This document shows positions 35,622 through 47,154 of a stretch of 64,000 nucleotides of DNA, one piece after another. How positions within the stretch are numbered: position 1 is the stretch's first letter; each line of letters starts with the position of its first letter. The position numbers were made by a program, and so were the translations under genes. The notes beneath the pieces were generated by a model that ran no database searches, had not been told where the DNA came from, and saw only the letters and a program-made list of their open reading frames with translations. Source of the DNA: CATOSP01 sp965216155 (GTDB lineage Bacteria; Chloroflexota; Dehalococcoidia; Lucifugimonadales; UBA3495); the NCBI GenBank assembly GCA_965216155.1, contig CBDCFD010000007.1, forward strand, positions 744,001 to 808,000, in the 5' to 3' direction.

Positions 35622-36337
35622 CTATAAGCCCTTGGTGTGGGCCCCGTTCTGGTCATACATTACCAGCGCCGGCTCACCATTCGCGCTCACGTACTCCACA
35701 AGCCGGACTTCACCATTCTGGTCAGACATAGACAGCGCCGGATGGCCATCCAAGTCCACGTACACGGTGAACCGGGCGGCCCCGTTCTGGTCGAGCATCG
35801 CCAGCGCCGGCTCGCCATTCGGGCCCTCGTACACCCTGAGCCGGGGGTTATCGTTCCGGTCGGACATGATGAGCGTTGGAGACCCATCCGCGTCCGCGGA
35901 CACCATAAGCCGGTTGTTGCCGTTCCGGTCGAGCATGGACAGTGTTGGAGCGCCACCCGGTTCCACGGACGCCTTGAGCCGGATGTCACTGTTCTGGTCG
36001 CGCATGAACAGCGCCGGCAAACCATCCGGGTCTACGGACACGCTGAACCGGGCGGCTTGATTCTGGTTGCCCATGAGCAGCGTTGGCGAACCATCCGGCT
36101 CCACGGACACCTTGAACCGGAGGTTGCCGTTCTGGTCGTGCATTTCCAGCGCCGGCGAACCATCCGGGCCTGCGGACACCATAAGCCGGGGGCGCCGTTC
36201 TGGTCGTACATTGCCAGCATTGGGTTGCCGTCGCGCAAGCTTAACGCGGCGTGGACACTGCCGTCATCCCCGGCCAAATGGAAGGCTTTGGCCTGGATCA
36301 CGTCGGGTATGTCTGTCCTGCTCCTTCCGGTAGCCAT
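35622..36337 (-). pseudogene. Protein of eight 23-residue repeats, frameshifted near the N-terminus
   Basis: The ATG at 36335-36337 has GGAGGAGGA upstream. It encodes MATGRSRTDIPDVIQAKAFHL, then LRDGNPMLAMYDQNGAP. A run of five G at 36188-36192 (C on the coding strand) seems one base short. After restoring it, the frame runs through eight repeats of 23 residues to a stop at 35622. A unit reads like NGNLRFKVSVEPDGSPTLLM followed by two or three residues ending in Gln or Arg. Each unit has a conserved N-G, Arg, D-G-x-P and a hydrophobic strand. Short strands with regular Asp-Gly turns suggest a beta-solenoid or propeller-like fold. No enzyme motif is seen. A paralogue lies at 37398-38068. No function is known to me. 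Confidence 0.7.
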
Positions 36338-36426
36338 TAGTATTCCTCCTCCGATGGGCGCTTTAATGCCCGGCGCACCAACAGCCCGACAAATTTTGCC
36401 GGGTTTATACAGGCAACCCTCGCGGG

Positions 36427-37167
36427 CTATCCAGGTTGCTGACGCCGGAGTTGTTCCCGCAACTGCCGCAGTTCAGCCTCGGCCGTGTCGGCGCGTACCT
36501 CGGCCTCGGCGCGGGCGGCCCGTTCCTCCCGCCAGTTCTCCAGGTAGGCGCCGGTTGCGGGGTTGTAGAAGCGGGGCCAGCCCTGGTCCCAGCACAGGCT
36601 GAGTCCCAGGACAGCGCTGTATCCCTTGAGGACGCCGTCCGGCTCGGTGGTCAACTCTACGGGCCGGTACTGGCCGCCTTCCAGCCGCAGACCGGTCAGC
36701 GGCTCCCCGTGGTATCTCCCGCCGGTGGGGTCGAACCGCCAGTATTCGGGGACCCTTATCCGGGCGTAGAGGGAGGTCTTGTAAGTTAAGTCGTTTTGCG
36801 CCGTGCTTTCCGAGGCGACTTCCAGTACCCAGTCCGGGGGCTTGCCCACTTCGTCGATGATGTAGAGTTTCCTTGGACGGATTGCTTCGGCGTCAACTCC
36901 GAAGGCCAGGTACAGGTCTGGGGCAATCCGGCGGTTCAGGTTGCCGGTGTCGTAGCAGACGTTGGTTTCCCGGTCGAAGAAGATGTCGGGGCGCTGGCCG
37001 AAATCGGTGATGTGCGCGTGGAGCAGGCTTTGAATCTCGTATAGTTCGCGGTTCTGTTCCATTGCGTCGGGGGGCGGCTCCGTAACATCCGGGTTGAAGT
37101 CGAGGCTGTCATAGTCGATTTCAACCAGGTGGCGGTAGGGCAGCATGGTTATGGGTTGTGTGGTCAT
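36427..37167 (-). CDS. Uma2-family (DUF820) putative endonuclease
   Basis: 246 residues. DVEAIRP-type linkers surround APDLYLAFG with Asp84 and PPDWVLEVASEST with Asp112 and Glu116, which match the PD-(D/E)XK-like core P-D...P-D-x-V-x-E-V-x-S-x-S-T of Uma2 proteins. EYWRFDPTGGRY and PVELTTEPDGVLKGYSAVLGLSL are typical further segments. The last 45 residues are a coiled coil (REERAARAEAEVRADTAEAELRQL). The ATG at 37165-37167 has GAGG upstream. An eight-codon extension to 37191 lacks this. Biological role of the family is unclear. The gene sits between two repeat-protein paralogues on the same strand. Confidence 0.85.
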   Translation of the reverse strand: MTTQPITMLPYRHLVEIDYDSLDFNPDVTEPPPDAMEQNRELYEIQSLLHAHITDFGQRPDIFFDRETNVCYDTGNLNRRIAPDLYLAFGVDAEAIRPRKLYIIDEVGKPPDWVLEVASESTAQNDLTYKTSLYARIRVPEYWRFDPTGGRYHGEPLTGLRLEGGQYRPVELTTEPDGVLKGYSAVLGLSLCWDQGWPRFYNPATGAYLENWREERAARAEAEVRADTAEAELRQLREQLRRQQPG

Positions 37168-37397
37168 GGCGCGCCTCGCTCCGGGCGGCAATGGTTTTGG
37201 AAATCCGTCCGGCGCCTGTTGCGTTTAATTATAGCCGGGCAAGGCGACGAGGAGAAAGGTCTTGCGGGTCATGGCAGGACTCGCTTGACGCAGACTTCGC
37301 AATCACCCGGCAACGCCGTGCCTCCGCTTGAGACCCCACCACTTGTCCGGGCGGGCTTGGCGCGTGCTGGTTGCTTTGACCGGATCGAAAAGGCGGA
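37168..37397. other. Intergenic gap before the Uma2 gene
   Basis: 230 bases between the second repeat protein and the Uma2 gene on the same strand. No gene or hairpin with a U-run was recognised. Confidence 0.35.
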
Positions 37398-38068
37398 TCA
37401 GATTCGTTGTTTCTTAACTCCGTCGGCCCTTACCGTGGTCCGGCGGTCATCATTCTCTAGGGCAATGATAGGCTCACCGAATGGGTCTACAGACGCTATT
37501 AGCCGACCCTCGCCGTCTCGGTGGCTCAGCATTAGTCCCGGCGCGTCATCTTCGCCCACTAAAGCGTCTATCCGGGCCTGCCCGTTCTGGTCGCATAAAT
37601 TCAGGACCGGATTGCCATTGCCCTTTTCTTCGCTCAAGTGTGCGCCTAATCGGGGTTGGCCGTTCTCGTCAAGTATGGTCAGACCTGACTCGCTAGACTC
37701 ATCTACGGACAGGTATAAGCGGCCTTGGCCACCACCGTCGTGTAGGGACAGATCCAGATTGCCATATTCACCAAACGACACATCAAACCGCGTTTGGCCG
37801 TTATGGTCATGTAGAGACAAAACAGGATTGCCAGAATCACCTATCTATAGAAGCGGACAGCCGGACTTCACCATCCTGGTCGTATAGAAACAAACTCGGC
37901 TTGCCAGAACCACTCAAGGATACGTCAAACCGAATTTCGCGGTCTTGGTCAAATCAAGGATACGTATGGCGAACCGTCCACAGCCGTTGCCAACTCGGCC
38001 CGTAAATTTTCGTTGTCGTCTACCAATTGGAATGCCTTAGCCTGGACCACGTCGGGTATGTCTGGCAT
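37398..38068 (-). pseudogene. Second repeat protein (DxNGxxR repeats), two frameshifts
   Basis: The ATG at 38066-38068 follows the same GGAGGAGGAATACTA leader as the gene at 36337. The first codons, MPDIPDVVQAKAFQLVDDNE, match its N-terminus. The frame breaks near 37951-37955 and again near 37841-37845. Spliced by eye it reads DQDREIRFDVSLSGSGKPSL, DGEVRLSASI, LSLHDHNGQTRFDVSFGEYG, and on to ADGVKKQRI. The repeats are about 23-26 residues and more divergent than in the first copy. It is a paralogue that is probably decayed. An alternative is base-level assembly error in both copies. Confidence 0.65.
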
Positions 38069-38169
38069 TTAGTATTCCTCCTCCGATTAAGCTCTTTAAC
38101 TTCCGGCGTACCAACGGGTCCGGTAACCTTCGCCTGATCTGTGGAGGCGGCCCTAGTGAGCTATCCTGG

Positions 38170-38592
38170 CTACCGGCGCCGGATGGGTTGCGCGCTGTGC
38201 TCAGCGCGGTAGAAGGCGGTTATCCAGGCCTGGAGCAGTCTGCCAACGCTCTTGACCTTCGTGGCGGAAACTGAGTAAGAACACTCTCCATTCGTGCAGA
38301 CGCCGAGCCTGGCAATGAAATTGGCAAATTGCGGGTGGCGAGGTACGAATTCAGAAAGGTACTGAGGAATCTCGCCCCCGGTCACTTCCAGCGAAACGGG
38401 GTCAATCCTGAGCATGACGTATTCGTCTACCGGCGCGTTGACCGCCTTTCTTGGGCCGCGAACCTCAACGAACAGGGTGTCAAGCACGTCATCATAGACC
38501 AGATAAACCCCTCGTTGCTCGATGCGGCTGAAAATGTCCCGGTTGGCGGCGGCCAGCCGGTCGGGGTTGATGCGTGTAACTTGCTTGCTCAT
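38170..38592 (-). CDS. Antitoxin-like protein with DUF2283-type strand pattern
   Basis: 140 residues. The centre reads VYLVYDDVLDTLFVEVRGPRKAVNAP, then VDEYVMLRIDPVSLEVTGGEIPQYLSEF, resembling DUF2283 proteins, which have Y-D-x-x-x-D-x-L-Y-x-x-x and a later strand with V-x-L-D-x-D-G-x-x-x-G-I-x-I. DUF2283 proteins are often found beside small nuclease-like toxins. The N-terminus is a basic helix (RINPDRLAAANRDIFSRIEQRG). Its ATG overlaps the stop of the upstream gene by 4 bases (ATGA), so both are made together. Assignment as antitoxin is inference. Confidence 0.6.
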   Translation of the reverse strand: MSKQVTRINPDRLAAANRDIFSRIEQRGVYLVYDDVLDTLFVEVRGPRKAVNAPVDEYVMLRIDPVSLEVTGGEIPQYLSEFVPRHPQFANFIARLGVCTNGECSYSVSATKVKSVGRLLQAWITAFYRAEHSAQPIRRR

Positions 38593-38924
38593 GCTTGGTT
38601 CGTCCGCTGGTAGATTATAAAAGCATTAACCGGCAGGTAGGCTGTTGAGTAGGCCGTCTCGATTGCCCGTCCAGCGCCATTATACCTGACATACACTACA
38701 AAGTATGATGAGGTGTACTCGTCGGAGCATACGCCCGACTTGTAGTAGATGTGAGTGTTGTTTCCTGGACGGGAGAATACAAGGTCGGGACTGGACAGCA
38801 CTTCGCAGGTTCGGGAGAGATAGGGGTCCATCTCCGGACGCCTACGCAGAATGTGGCGTCGAGTCCGCTCGGGGAATTCGATTCTCCTGCCGCGGTAGTC
38901 GATGCAATGTTCGGCTGCTTGCAA
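38589..38924 (-). CDS. Putative toxin nuclease, PBECR/barnase-like
   Basis: From a TTG at 38922-38924 the product has 111 residues. The key stretch is RIEFPERTRRHILRRRPEMDPYLSR, then EVLSSPDLVFSRPGNNTHIYYK, then SSYFVVYVRYNGAGRAIETAYSTAYL. This order, a His-bearing helix, a strand with Y-Y-x-x and a strand pair ending in T-A-Y, is the pattern I associate with phage barnase-EndoU-ColicinE5/D-RelE-like (PBECR) nucleases. The assignment is by eye and uncertain. The frame is open far upstream (to 39260) but would then overlap thiL. An extended -10 at 38967-38975 supports a start near 38924. Confidence 0.55.
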   Translation of the reverse strand: MQAAEHCIDYRGRRIEFPERTRRHILRRRPEMDPYLSRTCEVLSSPDLVFSRPGNNTHIYYKSGVCSDEYTSSYFVVYVRYNGAGRAIETAYSTAYLPVNAFIIYQRTNQA

Positions 38925-38966
38925 CGGAAATTTTCGCCAATCGAGGCCCCGGCTTGCGCGCTGCCG

Positions 38967-38975
38967 AGTATAGCA
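38967..38975 (-). promoter_or_regulatory. Extended -10 promoter of the two-gene toxin-like unit
   Basis: Minus strand TGC-TATACT, a TGn-extended -10. Transcription would start near 38960, about 36 bases before the TTG at 38924. No good -35 is present, as is common with extended -10 promoters. Confidence 0.45.
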
Positions 38976-39047
38976 GGTCTGTAATGGGGCAGGAACGTTT
39001 TTGATTCCTCCTGGCCGCCGCCGCTTGAGACACCGGAACCCGGAAGA

Positions 39048-39053
39048 TATAAT
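39048..39053 (+). promoter_or_regulatory. -10 element of thiL (probably leaderless)
   Basis: A perfect TATAAT ends nine bases before the thiL ATG. There is no Shine-Dalgarno sequence between, so the transcript would begin at the start codon. Confidence 0.55.
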
Positions 39054-39062
39054 CTCCCCTGT

Positions 39063-40091
39063 ATGAAGATCAGCGACCTTGGCGAGTTCGGCGTTATCGA
39101 GTTGCTCAACAATATGGTGGTCCGCCGCCGCGGCGGTCCGGACAACGCCTCTCCTTTCTCTTTCAAACTCCAGGTGGACACCGGAGACGATACCGCCGCC
39201 TGGAAGACCGGTCCGGCCATCGAATTGTTCACCACGGATACGGTTGTGGAAGGGGTCCACTTTACTCGGGAGACTACCCCTTGGATGGACCTGGGCTGGA
39301 AGTGCATCGCATCAAACGTTAGCGACATCGCGGCCATGGGCGGTCTTCCTCTCTATGCCCTCATCACTCTCGGGCTTCCCCCTGAAACCGAGGTAGAGGA
39401 CATTCAACTCCTCTACGAAGGCATGTTGGAGATCTGCAACCGCTATGGAGTTTCCATAATCGGGGGCGACATGGTGCGGTCCCCGGTTGCCTTCATCACA
39501 GTTGGGTTGACGGGAGTGCATGGAGGAGAGCCCATGCTGCGCACCACCGCCAAAGTAGGGGACCAGGTGGGGGTGACCGGATTTCTGGGAGATTCCGGCG
39601 GCGGCTTGGAACTCATGCTCGCCGAGCAGGAAGTTTCAGACCTCCCGCTCCGGATTTCAGTCGACGCCGCCGATTACCTGCGTTGGCGTCACCGCAGACC
39701 GGAACCGGCGGTAGCCGACGGCCAGACTCTCGTGGAAGCGGGCGTGACCACCGCGATGGACGTCAGCGACGGCCTGGCCGACGACCTAGGCAAGCTCTGC
39801 AGGGCCAGCGGGCTGGCGGCCAGGGTCGACGCCCACCGTGTTCCTGTCCACCCCCATTTGACGGAGTCTTTCCCTGACCGGTACCTGGACCTGGCGTTGT
39901 ACGGCGGAGAGGACTATCTTCTTCTGTTTACCGCCTCTCCGCAGGTGATGGAACGCGTATTGCCGAAGCTGTCTCCGTCTGCGGCGGTGATAGGAGAGAT
40001 AATTACAGGTGAACCAGGCAGCGTGACCATAGTCGATGCAGCGGGAGCCGAGATCACGCCCGGAACGGGCGGTTGGGACCACTTCCGGTAA
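39063..40091 (+). CDS. thiL: Thiamine-monophosphate kinase ThiL
   Basis: ThiL phosphorylates thiamine monophosphate to the active diphosphate, last step of thiamine cofactor synthesis. The 342-residue chain begins ISDLGEFGVIELL. It has the Mg-ATP Asp cluster in VDTGDDTAAW and FTTDTVVEGVHF, NVSDIAAMGG, and IIGGDMVRS. TAMDVSDGLADDL and YGGEDYLLLFT complete the family pattern. The thiamine diphosphate made is the cofactor of the E1 enzyme at 12 kb. It is followed at once by tsaE. Confidence 0.95.
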   Translation: MKISDLGEFGVIELLNNMVVRRRGGPDNASPFSFKLQVDTGDDTAAWKTGPAIELFTTDTVVEGVHFTRETTPWMDLGWKCIASNVSDIAAMGGLPLYALITLGLPPETEVEDIQLLYEGMLEICNRYGVSIIGGDMVRSPVAFITVGLTGVHGGEPMLRTTAKVGDQVGVTGFLGDSGGGLELMLAEQEVSDLPLRISVDAADYLRWRHRRPEPAVADGQTLVEAGVTTAMDVSDGLADDLGKLCRASGLAARVDAHRVPVHPHLTESFPDRYLDLALYGGEDYLLLFTASPQVMERVLPKLSPSAAVIGEIITGEPGSVTIVDAAGAEITPGTGGWDHFR

Positions 40092-40094
40092 CCG

Positions 40095-40592
40095 ATGCCC
40101 GCTGATTTGCGCATCTACACCAATAGCCCTGAAGAGACCCAGGCCGTTGGCCGAGTTCTGGGTGAAAATGCCCAACCCGGCGATATTTTCCTCTTGTCCG
40201 GGCCGCTGGGGGCGGGCAAGACTTGCCTCACCCAGGGGATAGGGATGGGCCTGGGCGTCGCCGGACACGTGCGAAGCCCGACGTTTGTGCTCATGGCCCG
40301 TTACCACGGACGTCTGCCTCTCCACCACATTGATCTGTACCGGCTGGGTGGCCCGGAGGAAGTCTGGGACCTTGGGCTGGAAGAGCAGCTATTCGGCGAA
40401 GGCGTCTGCGTCGTCGAATGGGCGGAGAGGGCGTTGGACCTGTTCCCTGGAGAGTCTCTGAGTATGTCCCTGGACTACGGAGAGACGGACGACCAGCGCG
40501 CGATCTCTTTCGTCCAGTGCCCCGACCGTTACCGGGTGATGCTGGAAAAAGTCGCGGACTCGATTGCGGTAACCGGGGAGGGACAGAGCTAG
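40095..40592 (+). CDS. tsaE: tRNA t6A biosynthesis ATPase TsaE
   Basis: TsaE energises the TsaB-TsaD complex that makes threonylcarbamoyl-adenosine on A37 of ANN-decoding tRNAs. Walker A is LSGPLGAGKTCLTQG near residues 34-47. VRSPTFVLMARYHGRLPLHHIDLYRL is the characteristic family segment, and VVEWAERA the C-terminal one. 165 residues is a normal length. It starts 3 bases after the thiL stop and its stop abuts tsaB, so the three genes form a tight operon. Confidence 0.95.
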   Translation: MPADLRIYTNSPEETQAVGRVLGENAQPGDIFLLSGPLGAGKTCLTQGIGMGLGVAGHVRSPTFVLMARYHGRLPLHHIDLYRLGGPEEVWDLGLEEQLFGEGVCVVEWAERALDLFPGESLSMSLDYGETDDQRAISFVQCPDRYRVMLEKVADSIAVTGEGQS

Positions 40593-41285
40593 ATGCTTTT
40601 GGCCATCGACACATCCACCAGGTATGCCGGGGTGGCGTTGGCCGATGACCAGCGCGTGATCGACGTGCAAGCGTGGCATTCTACGGTCAACCATACCACT
40701 GAACTTATGCCCTCGGTCGCTGCTCTGCTCGGCCGGCGGGGCTTGAAACCAGCCTCGCTGGATGGCGTCGCCGTAGCCCTGGGACCGGGGGGCTTCAGCG
40801 CGCTGCGGGTGGGGATAAGCGCGGCGAAGGGCATGGCGCTGGCGGCCCGTCTACCTTTGGCCGGGGTTGGCACCCTGGACCTGGAGGCGTTTCCATTTTT
40901 GGGTTCCGGCTTGCCGGTTTGTCCAATGTTGGACGCCGGTAGAGGTGAGGTGGCGTCGGCCGGCATAGGACCGGACGGAGCGCGGCTCCGGGAGGATTCA
41001 ATATGCCTCCCCGCGGAATTACTGGACTCGGTTGCCGAGGCCACGTTATTCTGCGGCGAAGGAGCCGGTCCCCACGCAGAACTCATTAAGAAACGATTGG
41101 GACCGCGTTCGATGGTGGTCACCTGGCAGGGGCCGGCTTCCCGGTTGAACGCCCTGGTGGAGATTGCCCGGCAACGGCTGGCCAATGGAGAACCAGACGA
41201 CCTGGCGGCCTTGCAACCCTACTACCTCCGGATGCCCAGCATCGGGGCCCCCAAGCAGCGGGGCCGGGTGCCCCAGGGGGCGTAA
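40593..41285 (+). CDS. tsaB: tRNA t6A biosynthesis scaffold protein TsaB
   Basis: TsaB is the inactive ASKHA-fold partner of TsaD. The start MLLAIDTSTRYAGVAL and VAVALGPGGFSALRVGISAAKGMAL are signature segments. DLAALQPYYLRMPSIG near the C-terminus is also typical. 230 residues. Directly after tsaE with no gap. The catalytic partner tsaD is not in the window. A palindromic hairpin at 41300 follows. Confidence 0.95.
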   Translation: MLLAIDTSTRYAGVALADDQRVIDVQAWHSTVNHTTELMPSVAALLGRRGLKPASLDGVAVALGPGGFSALRVGISAAKGMALAARLPLAGVGTLDLEAFPFLGSGLPVCPMLDAGRGEVASAGIGPDGARLREDSICLPAELLDSVAEATLFCGEGAGPHAELIKKRLGPRSMVVTWQGPASRLNALVEIARQRLANGEPDDLAALQPYYLRMPSIGAPKQRGRVPQGA

Positions 41286-41299
41286 CGGCCTCAGACATG

Positions 41300-41321
41300 A
41301 CCCTTGGTCCGGACCAAGGGT
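41300..41321. terminator. Perfect 22-base palindrome after tsaB
   Basis: ACCCTTGGTCC is followed directly by its reverse complement, giving a perfect palindrome. It lies 15 bases after tsaB and 47 before ndk. There is no T-run after it, so it may be an attenuator, a Rho-assisted terminator or a protein site. Confidence 0.45.
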
Positions 41322-41367
41322 CTCAACTATAACGATAAGATACGAACGATAGGATACGAATGAGGTT

Positions 41368-41820
41368 ATGGAGCGAACACTGGTCCTGGTAAAGCCCGAC
41401 GGGGTCCAGCGCGGTCTATGCGGCGAGGTGATCCTCCGCCTGGAGCGGCGGGGACTCAAGCTGGTGGCGATGAAGCTAATGCAGTTGGACGACGCGACTG
41501 CCAGGGAACACTACGGGGAGCACGTGCAACGGCCGTTCTTCGCCGGGTTGGTGAGTTTCATCACATCCGGGCCGCTGGTGGCAATGGTCTGGGAGGCGGA
41601 CGATGTTGTTGAGATAGTCCGCAACACGATGGGGGGGACCAATCCAGCCGGGTCGGCTCCGGGCACAATCCGAGGAGACCTGGGCGTCAACATCGGGAGG
41701 AACATCGTCCACGGGTCGGATAGCGCCGAATCGGCGGAACGGGAAATTGGCTTATTCTTCCGGCGGGGAGAGATACTAGACTATTCTCGTAGCACGGATC
41801 CCTGGATTACAGAACCCTGA
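41368..41820 (+). CDS. ndk: Nucleoside diphosphate kinase
   Basis: Ndk transfers the gamma phosphate of ATP to other nucleoside diphosphates through a phospho-His. The chain begins MERTLVLVKPDGVQRGL, has the RPFFAGLVSFITSGP substrate region, and the active His in NIVHGSDSAESAEREI. 150 residues is normal. GAGG lies just before the ATG. Its last 14 bases overlap the end of rsfS on the opposite strand, a tail-to-tail arrangement. Confidence 0.97.
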   Translation: MERTLVLVKPDGVQRGLCGEVILRLERRGLKLVAMKLMQLDDATAREHYGEHVQRPFFAGLVSFITSGPLVAMVWEADDVVEIVRNTMGGTNPAGSAPGTIRGDLGVNIGRNIVHGSDSAESAEREIGLFFRRGEILDYSRSTDPWITEP

Positions 41821-42127
41821 CGACCTGGGCGCCCCGCGACCACAGCCGCTCCAGCCCATAGAACTCCCGCTCTTCCGGCCCCATGATGTGGACGACCACG
41901 TCGCTGAAGTCCAGGAGCACCCATCCGGAAGCGGCCGCGCCTTCCCGGTGAAAGCGGGTGACCTGCGCAGCCTTTAGGGCCTGGGTCAGGTCTTCCTCCA
42001 GGCCCTGTATCTGCCTGGTGGACTCCGCAGTCATGATTACGAAATAGTCCGCAAAGGGGGCCACCGCGCGGAGGTCCAGCATGAGGATGTCCTCCGCCAG
42101 CTTCTCTAAGGCGATCTCTACCACCAT
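41807..42127 (-). CDS. rsfS: Ribosome silencing factor RsfS (Iojap)
   Basis: RsfS binds ribosomal protein uL14 and blocks subunit joining in starved cells. The 106 residues include DILMLDLRAVAPFADYFVIMTAESTRQIQG, the hallmark segment, and SGWVLLDFSDVVVHIMGPEEREFYGLERLW, the conserved C-terminal part. It is divergent from gltB, with the two starts 339 bases apart. Confidence 0.95.
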   Translation of the reverse strand: MVVEIALEKLAEDILMLDLRAVAPFADYFVIMTAESTRQIQGLEEDLTQALKAAQVTRFHREGAAASGWVLLDFSDVVVHIMGPEEREFYGLERLWSRGAQVVRVL

Positions 42128-42233
42128 TTGGGCAACTTCCGTCGAATTCAGTCTATAATCCCCCTACAATTCCTTCGAAACGTCTGAATTTAGTATAACG
42201 TACCGTCTAGTTACGGTCAACCGGGGCCTGGTT

Positions 42234-42251
42234 GTAACAAAATTGTTACAT
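42234..42251. promoter_or_regulatory. Palindromic operator upstream of gltB
   Basis: TGTAACAAAATTGTTACA has 8-base arms around a 2-base centre. It contains GTAAC-n6-GTTAC, similar to the GTnAC-n6-GnnAC sites of actinobacterial GlnR, and approximates the TGTnA-n7-TnACA boxes of Bacillus GlnR/TnrA. The centre is about 73 bases before the predicted gltB start of transcription, a place typical of activators. Confidence 0.55.
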
Positions 42252-42303
42252 GTTGGCAAAGGATTTTAACGGCCCAGGCCTACTCATACAAGAGTGCCGA
42301 GGG

Positions 42304-42309
42304 TATAAT
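42304..42309 (+). promoter_or_regulatory. -10 element of gltB
   Basis: A perfect TATAAT with no good -35 (TACTCA at 42281). A weak -35 beside an upstream palindrome suits an activator-dependent promoter. The leader to the gltB ATG would be about 150 bases. Confidence 0.5.
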
Positions 42310-42466
42310 GCTACCCATCCCTCAAAAGATTGTGATACATTTAACAAATTCCCAGGCGGCCCCTGGGGCGTATGGTCATTGGTGGAGAATGTGGGCGTTG
42401 ATGGCGGTTCATGGAGGGCCCACCGCGAGTGCCGAGCCCCGGGTCGGCGCTGTTGATAGTTAGGTT

Positions 42467-47044
<4,578 letters not shown>

Positions 47045-47154
47045 CGGACCTCCCGGTAACCGATTTGCTTAACTCGTCTCTTTGTTCCATAATCCTTGGA
47101 GAGTAGAGATAGGTCCGACACATCGACGGCAAAGGGTACGAGACGTAATTGCCT

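Larger units (their letters stand above)
42128..42466. other. Divergent control region of rsfS and gltB
   Basis: 339 bases with a palindromic site at 42234-42251 and a TATAAT at 42304-42309. A 68-codon plus-strand frame (42250-42456) has no ribosome site and overlaps the promoter, so it is not called. Confidence 0.55.

Noticed and set aside
38925..39260. Upstream extension of the PBECR-like gene
   Set aside because: It would overlap the first 200 bases of thiL on the other strand and lacks family similarity.
42250..42456. 68-codon frame in the gltB leader
   Set aside because: Overlaps the predicted promoter and operator, no ribosome site, no motif.
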